This document shows, in pieces, positions 9,336-18,629 of a DNA stretch of 54,237 nucleotides. Numbering within the stretch: position 1 is the stretch's first letter; each line of letters starts with the position of its first letter. Under the pieces are notes generated by a model. The model searched no databases and was not told the origin of the DNA. It saw only the letters and a list, made by a program, of their open reading frames with translations. Made by a program: the position numbers and the translations under genes. Origin of the DNA: Alphaproteobacteria bacterium (lineage in GTDB: Bacteria; Pseudomonadota; Alphaproteobacteria; Micropepsales; Micropepsaceae); NCBI GenBank assembly GCA_015654635.1, contig JAATGP010000027.1:1-54237 (forward strand), in the 5' to 3' direction.

Positions 9336-9389
9336 CATCTGTCGCCTCGCTAGAAACCGAAGCCCCGCCGCAAGGTCTGGGGCTTTTTT
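9301..9389 (+). terminator. Transcription attenuator (terminator/antiterminator switch) before asd
   Basis: There are four complementary segments. Segment 1 (9301-9308, CCAAGCCC) pairs with segment 2 (9312-9323, GGGGCTTTGGTT). Segment 2 also pairs with segment 3 (9355-9366, AACCGAAGCCCC) over 12 bp with one G-U pair. Segment 3 (AAGCCCC, 9360-9366) pairs with segment 4 (GGGGCTT, 9379-9385) to form a 7-bp terminator stem running into a T-tract at 9384-9389. Stalling on the Thr codons would free segment 2 to form the antiterminator; normal reading to the stop codon would cover segment 2 and allow termination. The asd start lies 47 nt beyond the T-tract. Confidence 0.78.
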
Positions 9390-9435
9390 GTTGCCCGCGC
9401 CCCCAAAAGCATCAAGCGGCATTGAGGAGAAAGAC

Positions 9436-10443
9436 ATGAAAGCCAATCCCACCGTCGCCATCGTCGGCGCCACTGGCGCGGTCGGTGCCGAGTTCATCGG
9501 CTGCCTTGAGGCCCGCAACTTTCCGGTCGGCACGCTGAAGGCGCTGGCTAGTGCCCGCTCGGCGGGCAAGACAGTCTCCTTCCGCGGCGCCCCAGTCGTG
9601 ATCGAGGAGCTGACGGAAACCTCTTTCAACGGCGTCGATATCGCCTTGTTCTCGGCGGGCGGCAGCATCTCTAAGAAATTTGCCCCTATCGCCGTCAAGG
9701 CGGGCGCGGTGGTGGTCGACAACTCCTCGGCCTTCCGCATGCATGCCGATGTGCCGCTGGTGATCCCCGAGATCAATGCGGTCCGCATCAAGGATCACAA
9801 AGGCATCATCGCCAATCCCAATTGCGCCGCCATCACCGCCCTGGTGCCGCTGTGGCCGATCCACCAGGCCAATCGCATCAAGCGGCTGATCATTGCCACC
9901 TATCAGGCGGCGTCGGGCGCCGGTGCCGCGGCGATGGCGGAACTGTCCGATTCCACCAGGGCTTATCTCGACGGTAAACCCTATCAGCAGACGGTGCTGC
10001 CGCATCCTTATGCCTTCAATCTCTTCAGCCACAACACCGCCATCGATCCCGACACCGGCTACAACGACGAAGAGACCAAGGTGATCAAGGAAACCCGGAA
10101 GATTTTCGAGGATGACCGCATCGCTATCGGCGTCACCTGCGTGCGCGTGCCGGTGCTGCGCGCCCATTCGGAGGCCATCACCTTCGAATGCGAAAAGCCG
10201 ATCACGGAAGACGAAGTGCGAGCGCTGCTCAAAGACGCGCCGGGCGTGACACTGGTCGATGACCGCGTGAAGAACTATTTCCCGATGCCGATCGACGCCT
10301 CAGGGCAGGGCAATGTCCTGGTCGGGCGCATCCGCAAGGACCTTTCGGACCCCAGCGGGCATTCAATCTCGATCTTCGTTGCTGCCGATCAGCTCTTGAA
10401 AGGCGCGGCGCTCAACGCGGTGCAAATCGCAGAGCTGGTATAA
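9436..10443 (+). CDS. asd: Aspartate-semialdehyde dehydrogenase
   Basis: A 335-residue NADP-dependent dehydrogenase. The N-terminal Rossmann motif is VAIVGATGAVGAEF, the active-site Cys is in ANPNCAAITALVPLW, and the conserved His is in RVPVLRAHSEA. It reduces aspartyl phosphate to aspartate semialdehyde, the branch point to Lys, Thr, Met and diaminopimelate. The ATG at 9436 has a good ribosome-binding site (GAGGAGAAAGAC). The frame is open further upstream, through the terminator region, but that stretch is leader RNA. Expression is probably controlled by threonine through the attenuator at 9267-9389. Confidence 0.97.
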   Translation: MKANPTVAIVGATGAVGAEFIGCLEARNFPVGTLKALASARSAGKTVSFRGAPVVIEELTETSFNGVDIALFSAGGSISKKFAPIAVKAGAVVVDNSSAFRMHADVPLVIPEINAVRIKDHKGIIANPNCAAITALVPLWPIHQANRIKRLIIATYQAASGAGAAAMAELSDSTRAYLDGKPYQQTVLPHPYAFNLFSHNTAIDPDTGYNDEETKVIKETRKIFEDDRIAIGVTCVRVPVLRAHSEAITFECEKPITEDEVRALLKDAPGVTLVDDRVKNYFPMPIDASGQGNVLVGRIRKDLSDPSGHSISIFVAADQLLKGAALNAVQIAELV

Positions 10444-10453
10444 CGCACTCCGC

Positions 10454-10480
10454 CATGGCCGGTACGGGGGGCCGGCCATG
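10454..10480. terminator. Intergenic hairpin between convergent genes
   Basis: A perfect 9-bp inverted repeat, CATGGCCGG / CCGGCCATG, with a 9-nt G-rich loop lies between the 3' ends of asd and the CoA-binding protein gene. It has no T-tract on either strand, so it may act as a weak bidirectional terminator or an mRNA 3'-end stabiliser. Confidence 0.45.
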
Positions 10481-10503
10481 ATGAAGTGTAATGGGGCCGG
10501 CGC

Positions 10504-10971
10504 CTACGCCACTTCGCGGCCGAAGGTTTCCAGCCACCAGCGGATGCATTTGTGGCCGACGTCGATGGGCTCGACAAACATCAGCGGGCAGCCTTCGGTG
10601 ATCACGGTGATGCCGAGCTTGGCGCCTTCGGTGGCTGCCGCGGCAGAGGAGGCCTCGTCACCCAGCGAGCGGTGCAGCCAGACGCGCGTCACGCCCTTTT
10701 CGGCGCATTGCTTGACGACCTCGAGTGCGGCGCTGGCGGGCGTGTTGATGACAACGCCGTCCAGCGTGCCCGGGATCTTGGTCACGTCGGCATAACAAGT
10801 GGTGCCTTCGAGTTCGTTTGTGTGCGGATTGACCGGGATCACCTCGTAACCGGCGGTCACAAGCTTGCGAAAGATTGCATTGGCCGGGTGCGGGGGATTG
10901 CGTGACACACCGGCGATGGCAATGCGCTTACCGGACAGGAAGGCGGCGATATCGGCTGGCATTTTCGACAT
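10504..10971 (-). CDS. CoA-binding domain protein (YccU type)
   Basis: A 155-residue single-domain protein with a Rossmann-like CoA-binding fold: KRIAIAGVSRNPPHPAN near the N-terminus, GYEVIPVNPHTNELEG and RVWLHRSLGD later, and the late ITEGCPLMF motif with its conserved Cys. The family is widespread and resembles the CoA-binding domain of succinyl-CoA synthetase alpha, but its cellular role is not established. The length is normal for the stand-alone family. It converges on asd. Confidence 0.85.
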   Translation of the reverse strand: MSKMPADIAAFLSGKRIAIAGVSRNPPHPANAIFRKLVTAGYEVIPVNPHTNELEGTTCYADVTKIPGTLDGVVINTPASAALEVVKQCAEKGVTRVWLHRSLGDEASSAAAATEGAKLGITVITEGCPLMFVEPIDVGHKCIRWWLETFGREVA

Positions 10972-11182
10972 GTGCTGTACTCGTTTTTCTCACCCGCGCC
11001 GGTACATGCCTGCCAATTGTGGCGCAATGCGGCATGGGCGCCGGCACATCGCAACGCCGCACCAGGGAAAGCTTGGAGAATTTGCTGCTCAATTTTTGGC
11101 CGCGGCGTTGCGTCCCAGCGGCGTAAGCGGCACCGCGGCGGGTCCGCAAAATGGGTGGGCGCCATAGAGCGCCAGACGGGCT

Positions 11183-11197
11183 GTTCAGCCAGGGTTC
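11183..11197. promoter_or_regulatory. Possible second LexA (SOS) box
   Basis: The sequence GTTC-AGCCAGG-GTTC fits the alphaproteobacterial LexA consensus GTTC-N7-GTTC exactly and lies 40 bp upstream of the exported-protein start at 11237. About one or two such matches are expected by chance in a window this size, so the site is only a candidate. Confidence 0.35.
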
Positions 11198-11236
11198 AGC
11201 TAGCCGCCATTAGTCTTGCCCGATGAGGGGAGAGCT

Positions 11237-12073
11237 ATGATGCGCGCGCTTTTGATCGCCATGGCTGTGCTGGGGACGGTGCAGGCGCAGGCCGCGCCCC
11301 CTTGCGCCACATCGGGCGAACTCAAACTCTTGAAAGCCGCGATGCTGGAGCAGGCGCTGACGGCCGCCGCGCAAAGCTGTCACCAGAGTGCGGAGTTCGG
11401 CCGTTTCGTGGCCGCCTACCGGGGTGGAATGATACAGAATGATCGCGCCCTTAAAGCCTTCTTCGCCCGCCACAATGCGGCCGAGAGCTACCAAGCCTAT
11501 AAGGCACGCATGGCTGAAGAGGTCGCTTTGCACAGCTTGCACGATGCGGCCTTCTGTGCCGATGCGGAGCGTGTTTTCGCCATCGCGCTGAAACACAAAC
11601 AGGCCGCGCCGCCCAAGCTTATTGCCACCGGCTATGAGCATTGTGGTGCGCCGCGCGCTGCAGCCAGCGCCGTTGCGGCGTTGCAGCCTGTCAAAGCCGC
11701 GCCCGCGCCGGTTCCTGTTTTAAGTCCACTCGCTCGCAAGGCCCTCGCTTTGGCGCCGCGAAAAGAGACTCCGCTGCAGCAGCCTTCGCCGCCAAAGCTT
11801 GTGGCACAAGCTGCCCCCGTTAAGGCCGTAAAAACGGCACCGGATGCCGCCAAACAGCGTGCACTGCAAGCCGAGCCACCGCCGGAAGATGCGGACCAAG
11901 ATCAGCCGCCAGGGGATCGCATTCCCAATGCCTATAAGCCCGGCGCCTACTGGGTGAATCATGACAGCCAAGCCGAGGGGCCGCCGCCGCGCGCGCGCCA
12001 TCCCTTGGTGCTGGGCCCAGATGGCCGCTGGTACGTCGTCACCGGTCATCACGACCAATGGAGAGACGACTGA
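11237..12073 (+). CDS. Exported Ala/Pro-rich protein of unknown function
   Basis: A 278-residue protein with a signal peptide (MMRALLIAMAVLGTVQAQAA), a Cys-containing helical domain (about residues 22-135), an Ala/Pro/Lys-rich linker (about 140-225), and a C-terminal segment ending PDGRWYVVTGHHDQWRDD that resembles the RcnB/YXWGxxLP-like tails of periplasmic proteins. The ATG at 11237 is preceded by GGGGAGAG. No enzymatic motif is recognised. It is followed by a strong bidirectional terminator. A possible LexA box lies 40 bp upstream. Confidence 0.7.
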   Translation: MMRALLIAMAVLGTVQAQAAPPCATSGELKLLKAAMLEQALTAAAQSCHQSAEFGRFVAAYRGGMIQNDRALKAFFARHNAAESYQAYKARMAEEVALHSLHDAAFCADAERVFAIALKHKQAAPPKLIATGYEHCGAPRAAASAVAALQPVKAAPAPVPVLSPLARKALALAPRKETPLQQPSPPKLVAQAAPVKAVKTAPDAAKQRALQAEPPPEDADQDQPPGDRIPNAYKPGAYWVNHDSQAEGPPPRARHPLVLGPDGRWYVVTGHHDQWRDD

Positions 12074-12097
12074 GCCGCGCCGGGGCAGGTTGAATAC

Positions 12098-12136
12098 AAA
12101 AAAACGCCCCACCGCTTGCGGCAGGGCGTTGTCTTT
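12098..12136. terminator. Bidirectional intrinsic terminator
   Basis: The stem AACGCCC (12103-12109) / GGGCGTT (12124-12130) has an inner stem CCGC/GCGG. A-residues precede it (12098-12104) and a T-rich run follows (from 12133), so it can terminate both the exported-protein gene on the plus strand and gltA on the minus strand. Confidence 0.85.
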
Positions 12137-12155
12137 TTCTATCTGCTCTTCGCAC

Positions 12156-13463
12156 TTACCTTTGATCGAAGGGCACGTAATCGCGCTGTTTGGCGCCAGT
12201 ATAAAGTTGGCGCGGGCGGCCGATTTTCTGATGCGGATCTTCCAGCATTTCTTTCCACTGACCGATCCAGCCAACGGTACGCGCCAGCGCAAATAGCGCT
12301 GTGAACATCGCGGTCGGAAAGCCCAGCGCCTTCAGCGTGATACCCGAATAGAAATCGATATTCGGATAAAGCTTCTTCTCGATGAAATATTCGTCCTGCA
12401 GCGCGATGCGTTCGAGTTCCAGCGCCACTTTCAGAAGCGGATCATCGTGCAAGCCCAGCTCATCGAGCACGGCATGACATTGGATCTGCATCGCCTTGGC
12501 GCGCGGATCATAGTTTTTGTACACGCGGTGGCCGAAACCCATCAGGCGGAAGGGATCATTCTTGTCCTTGGCGCGCCGAATGAACTCGGGGATGCGTTCC
12601 ACTGTGCCGATGGTCTCCAGCATCTTCAGCGCCGCTTCGTTGGCGCCGCCATGGGCCGGTCCCCACAGGCACGCAATACCCGCTGCAACGCAAGCGAACG
12701 GATTGGAACCTGACGAACCGGCGAGGCGCACGGTGGAGGTGGAGGCGTTCTGCTCATGATCGGCATGCAGGATGAAGATGGTATCGAGCGCCCTGGCCAG
12801 CACTGGATTGACCACATAGTCCTCAGCCGGGACCGAGAAACACATGCGCAGGAAGTTCTCGGTGTAGCCGAGCTTGTTCTGCGGATAGACGAAGGGATGG
12901 CCGGTCGAATAACGGAAGGCCATCGCGGCAATGGTCGGGATCTTGGCGACCAGGCGCACACAGGCAAGCTCACGCTGGCGCGGATCGTTGATGTCGAGCG
13001 AGTCGTGATAGAAGGCCGACAGCGCTCCCACCACACCGCACATCACCGCCATGGGATGGGCATCACGGCGGAAGCCGCGATAGAAGGACGCCAGTTGCTC
13101 ATGCACCATCGTGTGATGGGTGATGGTGAAGGTGAATTTCTCCATCTGCTCTTTGCTCGGCAATTCGCCATAGAGAAGCAGATAGCAGACTTCCAAAAAG
13201 CTCGATTTGGCGGCGAGCTGATCGATGGAATAGCCGCGATAGAGCAGGATACCTTTGTCACCGTCGATATAGGTGATGTCGCTCTCGCAACTCCCCGTCG
13301 ATGTGAAACCCGGGTCGTAGGTGAAGACACCCGCCTCGCCGTACAAATTCCGGATGTCGACCACTTCCGGACCAACGCTGCCGTTAAATACCGGCAGATC
13401 GTAGGATTTGCCCTTGTATTCGAGGGTCGCCTTTCCGGCCGGTACAGCCTTACTGTCTCTCAT
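12156..13463 (-). CDS. gltA: Citrate synthase (type II)
   Basis: A 435-residue citrate synthase. The catalytic regions are visible: [14 protein letters not shown] and [10 protein letters not shown] (active-site His), [14 protein letters not shown], and the substrate-binding Arg motifs. It condenses acetyl-CoA and oxaloacetate at the entry to the TCA cycle. The length matches the Gram-negative hexameric type II enzyme, and the N-terminal beta-rich extension of that type ([14 protein letters not shown]) is present. It follows gltX on the same strand after 82 bp and ends at the shared terminator. Confidence 0.97.
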   Translation of the reverse strand: MRDSKAVPAGKATLEYKGKSYDLPVFNGSVGPEVVDIRNLYGEAGVFTYDPGFTSTGSCESDITYIDGDKGILLYRGYSIDQLAAKSSFLEVCYLLLYGELPSKEQMEKFTFTITHHTMVHEQLASFYRGFRRDAHPMAVMCGVVGALSAFYHDSLDINDPRQRELACVRLVAKIPTIAAMAFRYSTGHPFVYPQNKLGYTENFLRMCFSVPAEDYVVNPVLARALDTIFILHADHEQNASTSTVRLAGSSGSNPFACVAAGIACLWGPAHGGANEAALKMLETIGTVERIPEFIRRAKDKNDPFRLMGFGHRVYKNYDPRAKAMQIQCHAVLDELGLHDDPLLKVALELERIALQDEYFIEKKLYPNIDFYSGITLKALGFPTAMFTALFALARTVGWIGQWKEMLEDPHQKIGRPRQLYTGAKQRDYVPFDQR

Positions 13464-13545
13464 CGTGGTCTCCCGTTAAACGATCTGTCGCGCTTTCTGG
13501 CAGTGCAGCAATTTTCCACTACCGCTGTCAATCGCTGGAAACGCT

Positions 13546-14958
13546 CTAAATCGCGTACGCTCTAAGACGTGACAAGGATTCATCGCGCCCAAGCACTTCC
13601 AGCATGGCGAAGATCGGTGGCGAGGTGGTGTGACCGGTCAGCGCCGCGCGCAGAGGCTGCGCCACTTGCCCAAGCTTTAGGCCGTTTTGTTCCGCAAAGA
13701 CGCGCGCTTTATCTTCCAGCGCGTGTGCTGTCCATTCCGTATCGGCCAGGGTCGCTAGAAAAGCGCCCATACTGGCCTTTGCGGCCTCGGTGAGGAGTTT
13801 GGCTGCCGCCTCATCCAAGCTGCGCGGACCGTCGCTGAACAGAAATTCCGCGGCAGCCGCCAGTTCCACCAGAGTCCTGGCGCGTTCCTTCAAGGACGGC
13901 ATGGCTTTGATGAGCCGCTCGCGCGCCGTTTGGCTCAGCGTCCGCGGCGGGGTCGCTTGCGCCAGTATTGCCGCTACCCGGTCGGCCAGTGCCATGTCGG
14001 CGGTTTCGCGCAGATAATGCGCGTTGGTGTTGTCGAGCTTCTTGAAATCGAGGCGCGCCGGGCTTTTGCCGATGTTCTCGAGATTGAACCATTCGATGGC
14101 TTGGGGCGTCGGAATGATTTCGTCATTGCCGTGGCTCCAGCCCAGGCGCAGCAGGTAATTGCGCATGGTTTCGGGCAGGTAGCCCATGTCGCGATAGGCT
14201 TCCACGGCCAGCGCGCCATGGCGCTTGGAAAGCTTGGCGCCATCCGGCCCATGGATCAGCGGTACATGGCCATAGATCACTTCCGGCCAGCCCATGGCCT
14301 TGATCAACTGCATCTGGCGCGCGGCATTGTTGAGATGGTCGTCGCCGCGGATGATATGGGTGATGCCCATGTCGAAATCGTCCACCACCACGGCCAGCAT
14401 ATAGGTCGGGGTGCCGTCGCTGCGCAGCAGCACCATGTCGTCCATTTGCTCATTGGCAAAGCGCACATCGCCCTGGACGACATCATGAATGATGGTCTCA
14501 CCCGTTTGCGGCGCCCTCAGGCGGACGACGAAGGGCACGCCTTCGGGGGCTTCCAAGGGATCGCGGTCGCGCCAGCGCCCATCATAGCGCAGCGGCTTTC
14601 CGGCGGCACGCTGAGCGGCGCGCATCTCGTCCAATTCGGCGGCCGTGGCATAGCAGCGATAGGCATTGCCAGACGCCAGCAGTTGTTCGGCGACCTCGCG
14701 GTGGCGTCCGGCGCGGGCGGCTTGAAAGACGATCTCACCATCCCAATCGAGTTCGAGCCATTTCAGGCCGTTGATGATCGCGGCCACGGCTTCCGGGGTG
14801 GAGCGTTCGCGGTCGGTATCCTCGATCCTGAGCAGGAATTTGCCGCCGGTGTGGCGGGCAAACAGCCAGTTGAAGAGGGCGGTGCGGGCGCCGCCGATAT
14901 GCAGCATTCCGGTGGGTGAAGGCGCAAAGCGCAGGACGGGTTTGGCGATGTCTGTCAT
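13546..14958 (-). CDS. gltX: Glutamyl-tRNA synthetase
   Basis: A 470-residue class I aminoacyl-tRNA synthetase. The HIGH-type motif appears as [14 protein letters not shown] near residue 20 and the KMSKS-type motif as [10 protein letters not shown] near residue 240. The C-terminal third is the anticodon-binding helical domain. It charges tRNA-Glu and, in organisms relying on GatCAB, often tRNA-Gln too. It is divergent from comEC with a gap of only 37 bp, so both promoters must lie within or next to that gap. The gltX-gltA order is common in alphaproteobacteria. Confidence 0.96.
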   Translation of the reverse strand: MTDIAKPVLRFAPSPTGMLHIGGARTALFNWLFARHTGGKFLLRIEDTDRERSTPEAVAAIINGLKWLELDWDGEIVFQAARAGRHREVAEQLLASGNAYRCYATAAELDEMRAAQRAAGKPLRYDGRWRDRDPLEAPEGVPFVVRLRAPQTGETIIHDVVQGDVRFANEQMDDMVLLRSDGTPTYMLAVVVDDFDMGITHIIRGDDHLNNAARQMQLIKAMGWPEVIYGHVPLIHGPDGAKLSKRHGALAVEAYRDMGYLPETMRNYLLRLGWSHGNDEIIPTPQAIEWFNLENIGKSPARLDFKKLDNTNAHYLRETADMALADRVAAILAQATPPRTLSQTARERLIKAMPSLKERARTLVELAAAAEFLFSDGPRSLDEAAAKLLTEAAKASMGAFLATLADTEWTAHALEDKARVFAEQNGLKLGQVAQPLRAALTGHTTSPPIFAMLEVLGRDESLSRLRAYAI

Positions 14959-14995
14959 GATGGGGATCGGGGGCTCATTGTTGGTGCGGCTTTAA

Positions 14996-17140
14996 GTGAA
15001 AGCGGGACCGATAGCAATTTGGCATTGGGTCAGGGGGGCTGTTTTGGCTTGTGCCAAGGCATTCCTCTGGCTGGTTAACAGCGTCCGCACCCAGGCCCTG
15101 GCTGACCGCTTCCGCTGGGCGTTGTGGCTGCCCTTTGCCATTGGGGTGGGCGACGCAATCTATTTCGCCTTGCCTGCGGAGCCCGAATGGGGCTGGGCCG
15201 TGGCGGTTTTCGGGCTGGTGCTGGTCATGATTCTGGCTGCTGCCGCCTTTCAGGCCTCGGTATTGCGGATGGCCTGCGCGTTGGTGGCGGCCGCTTCGCT
15301 CGGCTTTTCTGCCGCCGAACTGCGAACCGAAATCGTGCGGGCGCCGGTGTTGGCCACCCAGATCGGCCCGGTTGGTCTCGATGGCCGCATTCAGTCTGTT
15401 CAGCAACATGGCAAGCGTGCGCGCCTTGTCCTCAGTCACATCGCGGTACGGCACCTGCCGCCGGAGCAAACGCCAGCGGCTGTGCGGGTCTCGATGCGCG
15501 CCCAGACAAGCGCGCTGATGCCTGGCCAATGGGTGCACCTCATGGTGGTATTGATGCCGCCGCCCGAGCCCTCTGTGCCGGGGGCGAACGATTTCGGGCG
15601 GGAGGCTTTTTACCTTGGCATCGGCGCCGTGGGGTATGTCTATGGCGGCGCCCAGCCGGTCCCGCCGGAGGCCGCGGATGGCATGTGGGACCAGCTTTCG
15701 CTGGCGGTTGCCATCTTGCGCTGGCGGATTACGCAGCGGATTCATGCGGTCCTGCCCGGCAGCACGGGTGGCATTGCCTCGGCGCTGATCACGGGCGACC
15801 GCGGTGCTATCTCCCCGGAGGACGAGCAGGCGCTGCGTGATGCCGGGCTTGCTCATGTTCTCGCCATCGCAGGGCTTCACATGGCGCTGGTGGGCCTTGG
15901 TCTGTTCTGGACCGTTCGCGCACTGCTGGCGCTGCTGCCGAGTGTGGCACTCCGCTTTCCCATCAAGAAATGGGCGGCGCTTGCGGCGCTTGCCGGTGCG
16001 GGATTCTATCTTGTCATTAGCGGTGCGGCGACGCCGGCGACGCGGGCTTACATCATGCTGGCCGCGATGCTGCTTGCCATCCTGGTCGACAGGCCCGCTC
16101 TGTCGATGCGTTCGGTGGCGCTGGCGGCGACCATCATCTTGCTCATGCGCCCAGAGAACATCTTCGAGCCAGGATTCCAGATGTCTTTCGCGGCGGTGGG
16201 AAGCTTGGTGGCGGTCGCCGAATGGGAACAGCGGCGGCGCGCGCGCCGCACCGAACCGGCAGGGCGCTCTGCCTTTGCGGGCCTAAAGCGCTATGTCCAC
16301 GGGATCGCCATCACGAGTTTCGTCGGCAGCCTAGCCACCGCGCCTTACGCCATCTTTCATTTCGACCGCGCCACGCATTACGCTGTGATTGGCAACCTTC
16401 TCGCCATGCCGGTGATGGGCTTCCTCGCTATGCCGGCCGCGGCGCTGTCGGTGATGACAATGCCGTTCGGGCTCGACGCTTGGCCGTTACGGTTCTTGGG
16501 CTGGGGCATCGGCGTCATGCTGGCGGTGGGCCGCCTTGTGTCGGGGCTTCCCGGAGCTGTCTCCGTCCTGCCGGCGTGGCCAGCTTATGCGCTTGTGCTG
16601 TTGTCGTTCGGCGGTGTTTGGGTGCTGATTTGGCGGCACGGCTGGCGCTGGCTCGGCCTTCTACCGATGGCGGCGGGTATCGGCTTGGCGGTGACGGCGG
16701 AGCCGCCCGACCTGTTGGTGGCACGCGATGGGCGCACGGTGGCGGTGCTGCTCGGTGATGGGCACCTGGCCTTCGTCGGCCGACCGGCGGATCGCTACGC
16801 CGCGGACAACTGGCTCAGGCGCGCGGGCGATGAGCGGCTGGCGGCAGAGGCCATTGGCGGCCCTGGCATGCATTGCGATAGTTTCGGCTGTATTGCGCAT
16901 GTGGGTGGTTTGGTGATCGCAGCCGATGTGCGGGCCGAAGCCTTGGCGGAGGATTGCGCTACGGCCGACATTGTCGTCAGCAGCAGCGACGCACACGGCT
17001 TTTGCCTTGGCCCCAAACTCGTCATTGACCGGCATGATCTGATGACGAACGGCGCTTATGCCGTGCGCTTCGGCAAATCTTGGAACATCGAAACCGTGGT
17101 GCAACGGCGCGGCAAAAGACCGTGGAGTGCGCCGCAATAA
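14996..17140 (+). CDS. comEC: ComEC/Rec2-family membrane protein
   Basis: A 714-residue polytopic membrane protein. An N-terminal DUF4131-like segment is followed by the Competence domain with the signature ITGDRGAISPEDEQALRDAG and HVLAIAGLHMALVG. In this family it forms the inner-membrane channel for single-stranded DNA during natural transformation. The C-terminal region (about 590-714) lacks the HxHxDH metal site of ComEC proteins with a metallo-beta-lactamase domain. The start is the GTG at 14996. It converges on lexA with a 7-bp gap. Confidence 0.9.
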   Translation: MKAGPIAIWHWVRGAVLACAKAFLWLVNSVRTQALADRFRWALWLPFAIGVGDAIYFALPAEPEWGWAVAVFGLVLVMILAAAAFQASVLRMACALVAAASLGFSAAELRTEIVRAPVLATQIGPVGLDGRIQSVQQHGKRARLVLSHIAVRHLPPEQTPAAVRVSMRAQTSALMPGQWVHLMVVLMPPPEPSVPGANDFGREAFYLGIGAVGYVYGGAQPVPPEAADGMWDQLSLAVAILRWRITQRIHAVLPGSTGGIASALITGDRGAISPEDEQALRDAGLAHVLAIAGLHMALVGLGLFWTVRALLALLPSVALRFPIKKWAALAALAGAGFYLVISGAATPATRAYIMLAAMLLAILVDRPALSMRSVALAATIILLMRPENIFEPGFQMSFAAVGSLVAVAEWEQRRRARRTEPAGRSAFAGLKRYVHGIAITSFVGSLATAPYAIFHFDRATHYAVIGNLLAMPVMGFLAMPAAALSVMTMPFGLDAWPLRFLGWGIGVMLAVGRLVSGLPGAVSVLPAWPAYALVLLSFGGVWVLIWRHGWRWLGLLPMAAGIGLAVTAEPPDLLVARDGRTVAVLLGDGHLAFVGRPADRYAADNWLRRAGDERLAAEAIGGPGMHCDSFGCIAHVGGLVIAADVRAEALAEDCATADIVVSSSDAHGFCLGPKLVIDRHDLMTNGAYAVRFGKSWNIETVVQRRGKRPWSAPQ

Positions 17141-17147
17141 AGCCGGA

Positions 17148-17882
17148 TCAATACCTCCGGATCAGACCCACCAGCTTGCCCTGCACCTTAACGCGATCGG
17201 CACCATAGAGCCGGGTCTCGTAGGCCGGATTGGCCGCTTCCAGAGCGATGGAATCGCCGCGGCGGCGCAGACGCTTCAGTGTGGCCTCACTGCCATCGAC
17301 CAGCGCGACGATAATCTCACCCGTGCTTGCCGTATCGGCCTCCTGAATGATCACCGTATCGCCGTCGAGAATGCCAGCATTGATCATGGAATCGCCAGTC
17401 ACTTCGAGGGCGTAGTATTCGCCGCGGCCAACCATGCCGCTCGGCACCGGGACGTCGGCGACTTTCTGCTGCAAGGCTTCAATCGGCGTACCAGCCGCGA
17501 TGCGGCCGACGAGCGGAACATTGACCGAGCCTTCACCTTCACCCATGGCACGGCGCGGCGAACCGGCGCCGCGCGCATCAAGGCTTGCGACGCTGCGGCC
17601 ATGACGGCCGGGGCTCATGCGCTGGGCTTGACTGCGGGAGGTGGCGGGCCGTGCCGTGTCGGCCATGTTATCGGGCAGTTTGACGATCTCGAGCGCCCGT
17701 GCACGCTTTTCCATGCGGCGCAGGAAGCCGCGCTCTTCGAGAGCCGTGATCAAACGGTGGATGCCCGACTTCGATTTGAGGTCGAGCGCGTCTTTCATCT
17801 CATCGAAGGAGGGCGGAATGCCGCTTTCGCGCACACGCTCGTGAATGAACATCAACAGTTCGTATTGCTTCTTCGTGAGCAT
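17148..17882 (-). CDS. lexA: LexA, SOS repressor
   Basis: A 244-residue repressor. The N-terminal winged helix-turn-helix (residues 1-70, starting [17 protein letters not shown]) is followed by an unusually long Arg/Ser/Gly-rich linker and the S24 peptidase domain. The self-cleavage site Ala-Gly is in VGRIAAGTP (near residue 130), the nucleophile Ser in GDSMI and the general-base Lys in EATLKR. The open frame extends 17 codons upstream, but the ATG at 17882 gives the canonical N-terminus and has a GGAGG site upstream. It is probably autoregulated through the box at 17953-17967. Confidence 0.96.
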   Translation of the reverse strand: MLTKKQYELLMFIHERVRESGIPPSFDEMKDALDLKSKSGIHRLITALEERGFLRRMEKRARALEIVKLPDNMADTARPATSRSQAQRMSPGRHGRSVASLDARGAGSPRRAMGEGEGSVNVPLVGRIAAGTPIEALQQKVADVPVPSGMVGRGEYYALEVTGDSMINAGILDGDTVIIQEADTASTGEIIVALVDGSEATLKRLRRRGDSIALEAANPAYETRLYGADRVKVQGKLVGLIRRY

Positions 17883-17952
17883 GCCCGCCCTCCGCTTTAT
17901 TGTCGGCTTCTGCCGCCATTGCCCGGCGAACAAAGCCGAAACACGGAGAATC

Positions 17953-17981
17953 GTTCTACTTTAGTTCCTATAGCCCGTCAA
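17953..17981 (-). promoter_or_regulatory. lexA promoter with overlapping SOS box
   Basis: On the minus strand, a -35 TTGACG (17981-17976) is followed after 17 bp by a -10 TAGAAC (17958-17953). The LexA box, GAAC-TAAAGTA-GAAC on this strand (17953-17967), covers the spacer and the -10 box, so bound LexA would block RNA polymerase. The motif matches the established alphaproteobacterial GTTC-N7-GTTC consensus. The box lies about 70 bp upstream of the lexA ATG. Confidence 0.85.
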
Positions 17982-18000
17982 CTGACGCGCGCGGGCCAAA

Positions 18001-18495
18001 TCAAGGCGGCGCGGTTTTGCTCCACGACACAAAGCTGGTGAGCAGCATGTTGACGATGCCGTGCTCGCCGAGGGGGGCCACCATCAATTCGATGGCAAGC
18101 CATGTCTTGTTTTGAAAGTCCACTTGGGTGGTGAGGCGGATCGGTTTGGCATCTGTCACTACGCCGGCAAAGACGTCGTTCCAGGCGGGGACAAGATGGG
18201 GCGGCAGGAAGTCCTGGAGGTATTTGCCTGTCATAGCCCCATAAACGTCTTCCCAGCGCGTGCCAGCGCGGCGGATGAAATAGCCGGTCCCCGCACCGTA
18301 AGGGCGCGGTTCGACCAAGCCGATATGGGGCGTAAATTTCTTCATTGCGCCGGGATCGAGATCGGCCCGCACCGGCATGGGGCGGCCCGCGCAGCAGGCC
18401 TGCCAATAGGCAAAGGCGAGTTTGTTGGGCTCGCGTTCAAAGGCCAGCGCTGGATCTATGTCGATGGGGGAAACAACATTTGGCACGCAAAACAA
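18001..18495 (-). CDS. PAS_5-type domain protein
   Basis: A 164-residue cytoplasmic protein that fits the alphaproteobacterial PAS_5 family: KLAFAYWQACCAGRPMPVRADLDPGAMKKFTPH is condensed here to its key features, a conserved W, the R-A-D-L-P start, and later RRAGTRWEDVYG with a YLQDFLPP stretch. These proteins have a single PAS-like fold and usually no attached output domain; the ligand and role are unknown. Monocistronic, starting at an ATG at 18495. The neighbours do not suggest a pathway. Confidence 0.72.
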   Translation of the reverse strand: MFCVPNVVSPIDIDPALAFEREPNKLAFAYWQACCAGRPMPVRADLDPGAMKKFTPHIGLVEPRPYGAGTGYFIRRAGTRWEDVYGAMTGKYLQDFLPPHLVPAWNDVFAGVVTDAKPIRLTTQVDFQNKTWLAIELMVAPLGEHGIVNMLLTSFVSWSKTAPP

Positions 18496-18629
18496 CCTGC
18501 AATGTGGTTTCCCGCCTAACCGGTAAAACCTCTTTTGTGAATCATAGGATGTTTCTGCGTGGTTTAAAACCGTTGTAAAACCCGTACCGTCGGAGGCTGG
18601 ACGCCAAAAGTGTCCGGGCGTGCACCGGG

